Assembly: GCA_020205615.1 (NCBI GenBank) | Contig: CM035162.1 | Coordinates: forward strand, 41,530,464 to 41,594,463 | Direction of reading: 5' to 3' | Source: Panax quinquefolius | Taxonomy: Eukaryota > Streptophyta > Magnoliopsida > Apiales > Araliaceae | DNA length: 64,000 bases | Shown: positions 47,048 to 59,285 of the stretch, in pieces | Numbering within the stretch: the first letter of the stretch is position 1 | How the letters are laid out: every line of letters starts with the position of its first letter | Made by a program: the position numbers and the translations under genes | The notes under the pieces: model-generated | What the model was told of the DNA's origin: nothing | Database searches by the model: none | What the model saw: the letters and a program-made list of their open reading frames with translations, nothing else

Positions 47048-48661
47048 TGTAACGACCCCAAAATCCATACAATTTAAATCTCAACTTCGGTCGTTAACCA
47101 TACATTAAATCTCTAATTTTACATCATTATTCGATATTAAAAACACTAAAATTGCAGAATATTTAAAACGTTTATGCATTTCTTTCTTTCTTGGTCTGAA
47201 TCACAACCTTTACATTACATCTCTTTGATTCAATCTTATATCATGAATCGTTACAACAAAATGACTATACAAAGTCTTACATCATAACTAAATATCCACA
47301 TACATTGGATAGCTCAACTTACAATTCAACAACATGTTACGTTCAAAATATGAAATACATTTCTCATAAAACATAAGTAATCTTCGTGAATATAGATCTC
47401 TATAACTCACTTAGCACATATCTTTACCTTAAAATCTTGACCTGCAAAAGTGGTTATTTGCAAGAATGAGCTCGACAGCCCAGCAAAGTCTAACAGTTTT
47501 TATGCATCACATAGCACATAATAGCATGCTCGATATACATCTCATTAAAGTAACATGGCATACATGCTTTTAATTCACATAGCAAACATAAAGATTGAGT
47601 TCCTTACTCAATCATCATTACTTAACCAAAACAATGCAATCATAAATTGACTTTAACATTTCATGATCTCAACATGTATAACATATCATGCAATTTAAAA
47701 CAGTTCATCAAGTCCACGTAACAAATAGGAACCGAAAGACTTGCCTTGCGCGTAGATTAAACCGTTGATATCCAAATCACAATACCCTATATACATATGT
47801 TAACATGACATGATCAGTCATAATCAACACTACATTACGTATGGTTTAAATGTCTAACCATGTAATCAAATTATATTCCTAAACGATAATGAACTCGTTA
47901 GGTATTAACACCATGTTCGTTCAACACATTATAATACTATAATAACATAATTATGTGGTCATATAGCATTACAACTAAAAATTTCAGACTTCTGTGCAAG
48001 AAAGAAGTCATTTTAGAACGATTCGCTAAGTGGTGGTGCATGCGATTGCCATAGTTTAAAGCGTAAGGCACACATACATCATGCGATGCTACTGATGGCG
48101 AGAGTTATATAGGGACGAGACTTCGGACCGCGGTCCGAGAGTCCGAGAACTCGGCCATGACTGACTGCGGCACAAGGTCTGAAGTCCTGGTCAAGGCCGA
48201 TTTTAGCGCTTAAAGTAGCGAGACTTTGATTTGGGCGTGGATTTTGATTAAGCAAGCGGTTAAAACTCATGAATACAAAACGAAGAACAGAGCCAAAGCT
48301 GTTGTCTTGATTTCTAACAACAAGTAACCTCACCTAAATTACACATGAATGTTAATAATCATCTATATACCAATTACCCACCACTAATCAATAATATCAT
48401 AAACTAAATCTTTGAAAACATTGTTTTTAAAACAAAAACTCCATTGTTGATATATTAAATTACGATGAACGTAATTCCATGCTTATAACCAATTTAATAC
48501 CTTTGAAATACCAAAGATACCAACATATAAACCAGTTAACATGTATAGTTCAATTCCTTAGTTAGCATACAAAATTTTGATATTTCTACAAAACATATAT
48601 TCATATACTATTTTTCACTTTGTAAAACCAAGTTCTCTTTCTAAATCATAATTTAGCATTT

Positions 48662-48695
<34 letters not shown>

Positions 48696-49586
48696 GCTAA
48701 TATATAATATATATATATATGCTACTATCATATTATCATAATCATAAACCAATTATAAAACACGGTTTACCAAAAATTTTGTAAAACTTTATATATACAG
48801 TGAAATAGAAGAATACACAGACTTTAGGCATCACGAACTATAATATATATATATATATATATACGTACATATTTTTAAGTTAAGTGGAACATACCTCTTG
48901 TTTGATTAGACAATCTTTGTTAATCATTGATAACTTTCTTTTGTTACTTCTCTCTCTCAGGTTTTCTCTCAAATTCTCTGAAACCTTCTCTTTGAAAACC
49001 CTTTTTCTCTGAACTTCTTCTTAGGCTTAGGCTTAGGCCATATACAATATACGTAAAAGTAAAAACTAAACTGATAACAAAGCGTACATAAAAAAAACGC
49101 ATATAGTCATAATAGACCTAATAAGTATTATCAGTTATCAGCATATAATGTATACTTATAAATATATAAATTATTTATTTAGTTAATAATTTAAATTCAA
49201 AAAAAATCCAAAAGCCATAAGGCTTTGTTTGGCAAACCATTAAAAATTACATGATTAATATACTTAAACCTTGTTTGGCAAAAACTAAATTAAAATTACT
49301 TTAATTTATTTTAATAACTCTTATAATATAGTTATTTGTCTCACTTTATTTAATAACAATTTATTAAATAAATTACTTAATCACATAACTCAATCCACAT
49401 AACACATTAATTATTTAACAAATAAATAATTAACTAATCACATTAATTATTTAACAAATAGATAATTAACTAAATTAACTCAATCAAATTAAACAATTAT
49501 TTATTCAATAATAAACACATCCAATAAATATTTATATAAATCAATAAATATTTATAAATTATAATTAAAAAATACGGAATGTTACA
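47048..49586 (-). repeat. 3' LTR of element G
   Basis: 2539 bp, TGTAACGACCCC to GAATGTTACA. It contains a GC-rich island (about 48080-48320) with the perfect 16-bp palindrome TCGGACCGCGGTCCGA at 48123-48138, and AT runs near 48676-48722 and 48842-48862. Three TTAGGC units lie at 49021-49038. Confidence 0.9.
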
Positions 49587-49605
49587 TCATTCCTCTCTTA
49601 CAAGG
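49587..49605 (-). promoter_or_regulatory. polypurine tract of element G
   Basis: The minus strand has AAGAGAGGAATGA next to the LTR, like the tract of family A. The next ~140 bp also match the region beside the A tract. Confidence 0.7.
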
Positions 49606-52600
49606 ATTACGTCCCTCAGAATCACAACTCAAACCACTCATTCGTTATAATCTTCCTAACTTACAAAGATTTCATCCCCGTAATCGAAGACACAAATTAA
49701 ACAAATAACTCAGAGTAATCTTTCATCATTTTATCTAAATATAGGTTTTATATTTCCTACTACATTCATTACTTTAACAAATTGTAGGTTTTATTTCATA
49801 ACTTTCACTTGAACTCAATATATTCTGAGTATTATATTCTTAACCCATTCATTTCCTTTTCTAAGAATTGATATCATAAACACTCGCTATCATAAACACT
49901 CGGGATATTACATTCACCCTTTCTTCTAAGAATTTCATCCTCGAAATTTTATCAATTAATCTTTATTCATTCAATCTATCAAAGTAGATTTTTACATCAC
50001 TACTTCATTCATTCATTGGTTTCTATAACCACTTTCTTTCCACAAAGATCATTCTACAACTATTAACTTTTCTATTAAAAGTTTTACATTATTCTTTGAT
50101 AACTCATATCCTTCTCACTCCAAAATCTTTTTTCTCACTTATTCAACATATTCATCATTCAGTGTCGCATTCTACGACTCACTTCTTTCTAAGGAATACT
50201 TTCCTTTTTCACTTCCATCTTGCAGAATAACAAGAATCTTCTACAATTGTTCAATAATTGGGAAGTAGTATGAATAACTCAAGAATTTAAAAGATTCTGA
50301 ATCATGCTGAGGGTCACAAGACCGTGAACTCTATTCTCTAGGTTTAATAGTGCTTCACCCCCCGGTTCTTCACACTTTAAACCCTCTTTAGCAGAATGTT
50401 TATCAATCACAAAGACTGAAAACACCCTCCGCAAGTACTTTAGGTGATCAACCTATTGTACATGTACTGTGCACAAACATTTCACCGCAAAGTATAAACT
50501 AAGCGTAACCTCTAATAAAAGAGTTGTTCATCTCAGAATTTAGAGTGCAAGCATTCAACTGAGGGTCTAATAACCATGAACCTTGTCCACAGTTATAAGT
50601 AATCTTTCAACTTTAACTTTTACAGTCATACGACTATAATAACTTCAAGGTACTCAAGGGATCAATCCTTCGTACAGGTATTGTGCACAAACATTTCAGC
50701 ACAAAGTATAAAACTAGGTGCAACCCCTAAATAATAGGGTTGTTCATCTCAGCTTTTCAACATCTGAATCCACACCAAAACAATTTGGTTTGGCATAACT
50801 TCTCAAGAAACTCTTGAATTTCATGAACATCTTTCAATATTTGTCTAGCTGAATCAAATAGTATAGACCTCTACAACAATTCGGACATCAACCGAAATAT
50901 ACATATACATACATACATATGTATTCTCATATCTTAAAGAAATCTCAAAAATCTTTTTATAACGTCATGATACCGCACTGTATTTACAGTCCATTGAGGA
51001 TTCCGTCATTTGGTGATTTTATCATACTACATCATACCATAGTGGGCTGACGATCCTTAGATCACATCCAACACTAGGTAATACTGAATTGATGACTCCA
51101 TCTTTTTTATCATCTTTCCATGATACATTAATGATATAAAATACATTTTGATATATTGCAAATCACTTTTTGTCTAGCCGAAGCAATTAGCATAGACATA
51201 CAAATAACAGTATTGTTGTTAAAACTCATTGGTTCCATCAGTTGATCCAATGTTTTTCAAGAAAATAGAAGTGTAAACATCAGCACGAAGTCAATAAATT
51301 TCGAAAGTCTAGCATAGCTAGTAGATTTAGAATACCTATGCTTCCACCATCAACTCCACTTTCTATAATGATCCATTGCTTAATAGGTTTATCTATTCAT
51401 ATCATCCTCAATACTCCATTCACACTTATCTATACCCAGTTCGTCAAACTTACTACACGTTATGAGTTCAGAAACTTGCCACAATCATATAAGTTTAAGA
51501 ACTTATCCTAGTCAGACCATAGGCGTCCATTCGCTGAGGGGTTCAAAAATATACCATATAATTATGAGTCACGAACCTACCATAAGTATGAGTTTTAAGA
51601 ACATACACTTAACCTTATAATATTCTCTAACTATACTCTACCTATCTGTTATACACATGAGAAAAGAATCACCTTCTCAACAGGCATATATCAAATAGCG
51701 CGACACAAACATTCCAATGATTATCAATGTGATAAACTGAGTGCACGCACAAAACCCTAGCCCATACAAAGGTTTGTACAACTCAGTCATCACAAGAGTC
51801 CTCAATTTAAACCCCACCTAACTCTATCTTGCAATTAACTTGCTATTTGCTCGATACGAATTCCTCGTATCACATTATCTATAACTCCTCATGAGTTTAT
51901 CTCGTACTATTTCATAGTACACCATCTTCATAGCATTAAGCTATAATTATTCAAACAAAACAGACCATCTTTCTTTTGTAACATAAACAGATCACGTCGT
52001 GATCTTATTCTATAATCATCTCCCTTAAAATTCTTTTCTTAACTCGTGATCATTTTGTTTCACGATCCTCTTTCTTTTCCTTTTTTTCATCATTTAGGAC
52101 ATTACTCGTTATCTTGCCTATTGGAGTTAGGAAACTCCCATTTCTTATCTTTATATCTCTTCAAGATTCTTCTTTGAATCTTCTTGTTTATATAACAATT
52201 CTTCCTTTAAGAATTTCTAACTTCATTTACATTGCTCAACATTCCATTTAAGGTCTACACTTTCATCACACGTATCCATTTACTAAACTTGGTGCACATA
52301 GAGTCTCGAACAGTTTCAATATGGTACGTTGAGTGGTTTCCCACAAACAACCAACAAACTAGGTTGCGAGTTACTAGTTCGTATATACCTCCGCTCTATG
52401 AAGGAATCGTTTAGCCCAGATATCATACATCAACTACTAAAGAGTACAATTGCACCATACTTAGATATAACTCTCTATTCTTAACTTCTTTATCATTCTA
52501 TTCTTATAGACATTGTCTATTTATTATCACCTTACATCCTTATTATTGGAAATGGGTAACCCCACATTCATATTCCTTATAACTCTACGAGATTCTTCTT

Positions 52601-52758
52601 TGAATCCTCTTCCGAATGTTTTACATCCCTTCTTTATAAATTTCTTAAATTACTTCTTATTATTCAAACTCTATTTGGGCTTATTCTTTCATTATCTTCA
52701 CCACTCTTCTCTAAGGTTATAGCCTAAGGTACTCTTACCTAAGGTTTCTAACCTATCG
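49606..52758 (-). other. non-coding interior of element G
   Basis: About 3.15 kb with no gag or pol words in any frame; the open frames at 52232-52414 and 52513-52722 look random. At 50410-50560 and 50570-50790 there are two diverged copies of a module that also occurs inside the LTR of family A (2465-2700), with words such as GGGTTGTTCATCTCAG and ACCTTGTCCACAGTTATAAG. The rest is C/T- and A-rich with no recognised feature. Confidence 0.7.
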
Positions 52759-52772
52759 GCTTTGATACCAAC
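52759..52772 (-). promoter_or_regulatory. primer binding site of element G
   Basis: The minus strand reads GTTGGTATCAAAGC next to the LTR, the same variant as in family A and elements C and H. Confidence 0.85.
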
Positions 52773-54857
52773 TGTAATGACCCCAAAATCATACAATTTA
52801 AATCTCAACTTCGGTCATTAACCATACATTAAATCTTTAATTTTACATCATTATTCGATATTAAAAACACTAAAATTGCATAATATTTAAAAAGTTTATA
52901 CATTTCCTTCTTTCTTGCCCTGAATCGCAACCTTTACATTACATCTCTTTGATTCAATCTTATATCATGAATCGTTACAACAAAAATGACTATACAAAGT
53001 CTTACATCATAACTAAATATCCATATACATTGGATAGCTCAACTTACAATTCAACAACATGTTACGTTCAAAATATGAAATACATTTCTCATAAAACATA
53101 AGTAATCTTCGTGAATATAGATCTATATAACTCACTTAGCACATATCTTTACCTTAAAATCTTTGCAAAAGTGGTTATTTGCAAGAATGAGCTCAATGTT
53201 TCAAAGAAAGTCTAACAGGTTTTCATGCATCACATAGCACATAATAACATGCTCGATATACATCTCATTAAAGTAACATGGCATACATGCTTTTAATTCA
53301 TATAGCAAATATAAAGATTGAGTTCCTTACTCAATCATCATTACTTAACCAAAACAATGCAGTAATAAATTGACTTTAACATTTCATGATCTCAACATGT
53401 ATAACATATCATGCAATTTAAAACAGTTCATCAAGTCCACGTAACAAATAGGAACCGAAAGACTTGCCTTGTGCGTAGATTAAACCGTTGATATCCAAAT
53501 CACAATACCCTATATACATATGTTAACATGACATGATCAGTCATAATCAACACTACATCACGTATGGTTTAAATGTCTAACCATGTAATCAAATTATATT
53601 CCTAAACGATAATAAACTCGTTAGGTATTAACACCATGTTCGTTCAACACATTATAATACTATAATAACATAATTATGTGGTCATATAGCATTACAACTA
53701 AAAATTTCAGACTTCTGTGCAAGATGTAAGTCATTTCGTAACATTCGCTAAGTGGCCATGGCATGGCCAGTTTAGAATTTCAGGTATGCTATACATGCAG
53801 ATCGATGTGACGCTTTACAGACGAGAGTTATATAGGACTCGGTCTTTGTGGTGGCGAGGTCATTGACTTGATTGCCAAGGTGCCAAAATCTGGTAAGTCC
53901 TGGTCAAGGCCGATTTTGGCGCTAAGGCGTGAGACTTTGAGCTGGGGCGTGGATTTTGACGCTGGGGCGCCGAAACTCACAAAATACAAAACGAAGAACA
54001 GAGCCAAAGCTACTGTCTTGATTTCTAACAACAAGTAACCCCAATTAACATGTATAACTTCACATAAATTACACATGAATGTTAACAATCATCTATATAC
54101 CAATTACCCACCACTAATCAACAATATCATAAACTAATTCTTTGAAAACACTGTTTTTAAATCAAAAACTCCATTGTTGATATATTAAATTACAGTGAAC
54201 GTAATTCCATGCTTATAACCAATTTAATACCTTTGAAATACCAGTATACCAACATATAAACCAGTTAACATGAATAGTTCAATTCCTTAGTTAGCATACA
54301 AAATTTTTATATTTCTACAAAACATATATTCGTATACCTATTTTTCACTGTAAAACCAAGTTCTCTTTCTAAATCGTAATTTAGCATACAACACACACAC
54401 ACACATACACATATATATGTATATGCTAACTATAACAATTACAGCTACTCATATTATCATAACCAATTATAAAACACAGTTTACCAAAAATTTTGTAAAA
54501 CTTTATATATACAGTGAAATAGAAGAATACACAGACTTTAGGCATCACGAACTATAACACATATATATATATACGTACATCTTTTTAAGTTTAGAGGAAC
54601 ATACATCTTATTTGATTAAACAATCTTTGTTAATCACTGATAACTTTCTTTTGTTACTTCTCTCTCTCAGGTTTTCTCTCAAATTCTCTGAAACCTTCTC
54701 TTTGAAAACCATTTTTCTCTGAACTTCTTCTTAGGCTTAGGCTTAGGCTTAGGCCATATACAATATACGTAAAATTAAAAACTAAACTGATAACAAAGCG
54801 TACATAAAAGAAACGCATATAGTCATAATAGACCTAATAAGTATTATCAGTTATCAG
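52773..54857 (-). repeat. 5' LTR of element G, truncated
   Basis: 2085 bp from TGTAATGACCCC; the last ~446 bp present in the 3' LTR are gone. The pair is very similar except for the GC-rich island (53815-53975 here), where it differs strongly and carries GCTGGGGCG words. Four TTAGGC units lie at 54731-54754 against three in the 3' LTR. Confidence 0.88.
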
Positions 54858-54884
54858 TCAGGGATCAAAGCGTACATAAAAGAA
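54858..54884. other. templated filler at deletion junction
   Basis: Between the cut LTR of G and the leader of H lie ~27 bp made of two copied pieces. TCAGTCAGGGATCA (54854-54867) matches TCAGCCAGGGATCA at 54922-54935 with one difference. CAAAGCGTACATAAAAGAA (54866-54884) is identical to 54794-54812. This is the pattern left by polymerase-theta-type end joining. Confidence 0.8.
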
Positions 54885-54958
54885 TTCCCCGTCTCTCCCC
54901 TCCTAGTTCTTGTCTCATATCTCAGCCAGGGATCATATCCCTAAGCTTTGATACCAAC
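54885..54958 (-). other. second 5' leader and PBS beyond the H 3' LTR
   Basis: 74 bp are nearly identical to the leader at 61510-61583, with the PBS at 54945-54958. On the minus strand it lies downstream of LTR 54959-57371, where flanking host sequence should be. It is the start of another element copy sharing that LTR. Confidence 0.88.
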
Positions 54959-55489
54959 TGTGACGCCCCCAAAATAAGTATACATCACCCATTCTGAGTC
55001 GCCAAATACATGGTACAAAAACAAATACAACTTCAATAATACAATTACCGTAAAAATACGACAACACATATACTGTGAGTTTGAATACAATATCGTCTAC
55101 TGGAGAGTATACAAACTCAAAAGGAGTCCTCATTACAATTATTGGTACACTATTTTACAAAAATAGTGATGACTGCTAAACAATTATCTTGAATAATCAC
55201 TCCATATTCCGGCTAGTTACAATGTAACAAAAAGGAAAAAGGGTGAGCTCAACTAGCCCAATAAAGAATATTATGACTAAGATAATATACAACAATTTAT
55301 CATTAGTCTTCAATAGGGAAAATCTGATAAAATATAATAGACAACAAGTTTTAGATCAACAATGCAGTGGAAATAAAGAATCCATTAGAAGAGTCAAGTA
55401 GAGAAAGAATTCTACAATCTTCTAAGGTTTAAAAGTCCATCAATATTTTATCCCTGTAACATCAATCAATATACATCTTGAATCAAATA

Positions 55490-55640
55490 TTCATCTTTGC
55501 ACTACAGGCCAAAGATATTCATTTGTATCACCAGTTGGTCATGTTCATCTCAACACCTATTCATCTTTGCACTACGGGCCAAAGATATTCATTAGGTAAT
55601 CATTTATCTTTGCACTACAGGCCAAAGATATTCAGTAATA
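55490..55640. repeat. 39-bp GGCCAAAGAT module array (H 3' LTR)
   Basis: Three units of CATCTTTGCACTAC(A/G)GGCC plus CAAAGATATTCA, with longer spacers than in D. The matching array in the 5' LTR is 62115-62270. Confidence 0.85.
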
Positions 55641-55869
55641 TCATCATTTAGGACTGAGGATGATGAAAAATATTTAAAAAAAATGAATCCAGTGAGATAA
55701 AAGAACAAATATTAGAGATTCGTATTACAGTTTATCCAAGTTCAATAATACTCCGTAATAACCAATTTTGAAGAAGAATTCAAAAATAATGATCAAAACA
55801 TGGATACAATCAAAGATAGTAACCATAATAGACATCTTGGACAAAAAGAAGAAAATTTCATTTTTTTTG

Positions 55870-55955
55870 GTGAATAGTGTCGTATTCGTGAATAGTGTCT
55901 TATACGTGAATAGTGTCGTATACGTGAATAGTGTCGTATACGTGAATAGTAACCT
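55870..55955. repeat. 18-bp GTGAATAGTGTCGTATAC array (H 3' LTR)
   Basis: About five to six units. The 5' LTR at 62500-62570 has about four, two of them degraded. The repeated FTYTTL reading of 56033-55725 is an artefact of it. Confidence 0.88.
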
Positions 55956-57371
55956 CGACACAAAAAGTTCCAAATTTAATAAAAATTTCAGACCAATATT
56001 TTGGTATAATGATATTGAAAGAAATAATATCATTTACGAAGAGAATAACATCCCTTACCTCAAAATAACGGTACTTCTGATGAATATTGGATATAAAGCC
56101 GAAGGAAATTTGTACCGAACAGCAACTCTCAAAGTATCTAAATACTCACAAAAATACGCTCGAAAAAATAGAGAGAGAGAAAACTTGTTTCTGGTGTGAT
56201 TTTCAATTCTAACTTAAGCACCTATTTATAGGAAAATGGCAGAACGTCATAGAAGACTTAACTTGTTACTGGCTGCTCAACTCTTCAACATTCACGCAGG
56301 CCACTTTTGATCCAGCAAAATTTTTCCACAAAAAAAACAAAAGTGGGGCCCACCCATGTTTTTAATAAAAATCATTTTATTTTCTGAAACTTCCACAATT
56401 CATAATAAATAGCCCTTTTATCAGAAATATTCAAATCTCATGTGCTTTTCATAGGAAATTTAATTCTCTACAACTTTGTAGCTTTAAGTTTTTCCAAATT
56501 CCAAACAGAAAATATCTGAAATCCTCCAACGAATGATTTTTAATACCTCCAATCCGACAAAATACTGATAAAACACCTCAGCATTAATTCCTTCAATTTT
56601 ATCCACATAAAAATAAATATATCCATCATTTATATCCACATAAAATAAATATTTCTTTATCATATAAATCAATAATTAATTATTCATAAATAATATTACG
56701 TAATCACAATTATGATAACCGCATGCTCTCTAAAAAAGAGGGGGCTTTCCGATAAGGATTTCTCCTTACTGGCGCGCAATTAGGTGACCAAACCTCTCAT
56801 TGACAAAACTTTCTAGACATTGCCAATAATGCTATCTCATAATAGTATTCAAATAATATGAATTATTGATCTGATAATGGGAAATACTGTGCAGTGACAA
56901 TTATTGAAAAAATAAAATAAAATATTGAACGGTAATTACTGTAACAATTATTAAGTAGTGCCTTCTTACGTAAGAATCAATAAAAAAAATATTGTGCAAA
57001 AGCTGTGCTTTATCATGCAACCACGCCAGACATCGTATTTTAACCACCGGGTATTCCAACGGTGTTAACTTGTAATAACTACTGTAGTTATTTGTAAAAA
57101 CTCAAATTTTTCATTTTCTTCATTCGACCGTTATCCGTTATGGGGCCCACAAATGGTTGCCCCGTCGTACGAATATTCCCCGATAGAAAGAATATTCCAC
57201 GACCAAACGAATATTCCCCGATAACAATGAATATTTTATAACCACTTGTTTATTTGGTGAAATTTTCACATTTCACCCATAACCTAAGTATTATATCAAA
57301 TTAATACCTTATTATTCACAATAATAAATAGAGGAAATTAGATTTTATTTATAATAAGTTGGGGTCTTACA

Positions 57372-57387
57372 ACCTCCCCTCCTTATG
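57372..57387 (-). promoter_or_regulatory. polypurine tract of element H
   Basis: The minus strand has CATAAGGAGGGGAGGT directly before the 3' LTR, one base different from the A2 and B tracts. Confidence 0.85.
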
Positions 57388-59285
57388 AAATTTCGTCCTC
57401 AAAATTGACGTACGTACCTGGTGTTTCAAAAAGGTGAGGATACCTCGCTTTCATTTCTGATTCCAACTCACAGTTCATTTCTTCAATAGCATGGTTTCTC
57501 CACAAAACCTTAACTTATGGTATAACCTTCGTGCGTAGGACATGTTCTTTCCTATCCAAGATCTTAACAGGTACCTCCTCGTACGTTAAATCTTCAGCTA
57601 TCTCGTCTGGTTCTAACTCAATAATGTGGTTCGGGTCTTTAACATATTTATGAAGCATAGATATGTGAAAAACATTATGAACACGAGACATACTTGGAGG
57701 TAATGCGAGTCTATAGGCCACATTTCCTATTCGGTCAAGAATCTCAAATGGACCAACAAATCGTGGATTGAGCTTTCCTCTCTTCCCAAATCTTGTAACT
57801 CCCTTCCATGGTGCAACACGTAACAATATATGATCCCCAATATTAAATTCCACGTCCTTCCGATGAAGATCCGCATAACACTTTTGTCGATCCTGTGATG
57901 CTTCGCCTTTACACGTTGACAAGTTAAACACCTTGAGATAAACTTCGCGATCTCTCTTTTCATATTGCTCCACCAAAATGTATGTCGAAGATCATGATAC
58001 ATTTTGGTACTCCCAGGATGGATTGTAAATGGTGTGTTGTATGCCTCCATCATGATTCTATGCTTCAATTCAGAATCGTTAGGAACACAAAGTCTAGAGT
58101 TGACTCAAAGTATTCCTTCTTCATCGATTCTTGCTTCTGGAATAGCACCTTCTTGCAAATTCTTCTTCATACGCATCAGCTCCATGTCCGTAGCTTGAGC
58201 AGCTTTAACTTTATCGATTAAAGTCGGTTCTACTCGTATGTTTAATATCATCACGTGGGTACTTGGAGCCTTTACCTCTATCTCCATCCTTTGCAAGTCA
58301 TACAAAATGGACCTTTGTGTTAACAACATTGCACTCGTACCCGCATATGATCTTCTACTCAATGCGTCAGCTACTACATTTTCTTTTCCAGGGTGATATT
58401 AGATGGTATGATCGTAATCTTTCAACAGCTCGAGCCAACGTCGTTACCGCATGTTGAGTTCCTTTTGGGTGAAGAAATATTTGAGGCTTTTATAATCTGT
58501 ATAGATCTCCACTTTCTCCCCATACAGGTAGTGTCTCCAGATCTTCAACGCGAAAACGACTGCTGCCAACTCCAAATCATGAGTAGGATAATTCCTCTCA
58601 TATTCTTTGAGTTGTCGCGAGGCATAGGCTATGACTTTCCCATGTTGCATGAGAACACATCCTAACCCTTTGCCTGAAGCATCGCTGTAGATACAAATCC
58701 ATCCAAACCAGATGGTATTGTCAGAACAGGTGCCAAAATGAGTCTTCTCTTGAGTTCTTGAAAACTCTTCTCACAATCCTCGCTCCAACCGAATTTTACA
58801 TCTTTACGAGTCAACTGAGTTAACGGAGTAGCGATTCGAGAAAATCCTTCCACAAATCTCCGATAGTAACCAGCTAAGCCTAGAAAGCCACGTACTTCGG
58901 TCATCGACTTTGGTTGCTCCCAACTTTGGCTTCAATCTTCGCCGGGTCGACAGATACTCCATGTTTTGACACCACGTGCCCAAGGAATGCTACTTCCTCA
59001 AGCCAGAACTTGCATTTCTTCAGCTTGGCATATAGCTTGTTATCACGAAGCCTTTATAGTACCAGCTTCAAATGGTGCTCATGATCTTCACGGCTTTTGG
59101 AATAGATGAGGATGTCATCAATAAAGACAACAACGAACTGATCCAAATATTCTTTGAACACACGGTTCATCATATCCACGAAAAGTAAAGAAGAGCATTA
59201 GTCAATCCAAAAGACATGACTAAGAATTCATAATGCCTGCATCGAAGTTTTAAAAGCGATCTTGTAATATCCTCGCTTTTAATCT
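57388..59285 (-). pseudogene. pol of element H, second part: RT core, RNase H, IN ends, chromodomain
   Basis: The RT core VFIDDILI lies at 59107-59130. The RT thumb is in 58904-58720 ([17 protein letters not shown]), RNase H in 58720-58360 ([22 protein letters not shown]) and the IN HHCC finger in 58068-57905 ([11 protein letters not shown]). It then jumps at about 57893-57904 straight to the IN C-terminal part (QDRQKCYADLHRKDVEF) in another frame, so the DDE catalytic core is deleted. GKRGKLNPRFVGPF and a chromodomain follow to about 57410. There are several further stops and frameshifts. Confidence 0.88.

Larger units (their letters stand above)
47048..54857 (-). mobile_element. element G: non-coding LTR derivative related to family A
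   Basis: The 3' LTR is 47048-49586 and the truncated 5' LTR is 52773-54857, both minus strand, around 3.19 kb of internal DNA with PBS and PPT but no gag or pol. The left flank ATGGG (47043-47047) lies in the IN of copy F; the right flank is lost in a repair junction. This fits the LARD type: long LTRs, long non-coding interior. Confidence 0.85.
54959..57371 (-). repeat. LTR of element H (3' LTR of H, 5' LTR of the next copy)
   Basis: 2413 bp, TGTGACGCCCCC to GGGGTCTTACA. It holds the 39-bp array (55490-55640, three units), GAATAGTGTCGTATAC units (55870-55955), a TATA box (56223-56230), the hairpin block (56730-56822) and GAATATTC palindromes (57171-57235). Confidence 0.92.

Noticed and set aside
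49021..49038. TTAGGC repeats resembling a telomere motif (also 54731-54754)
   Set aside because: Only three and four units, inside LTRs, and not the usual plant telomere unit. This is simple slippage.
52232..52722. Two short frames in the G interior as possible accessory genes
   Set aside because: Low-complexity composition, no start context or homologue in the window, and length within chance for AT-rich DNA.
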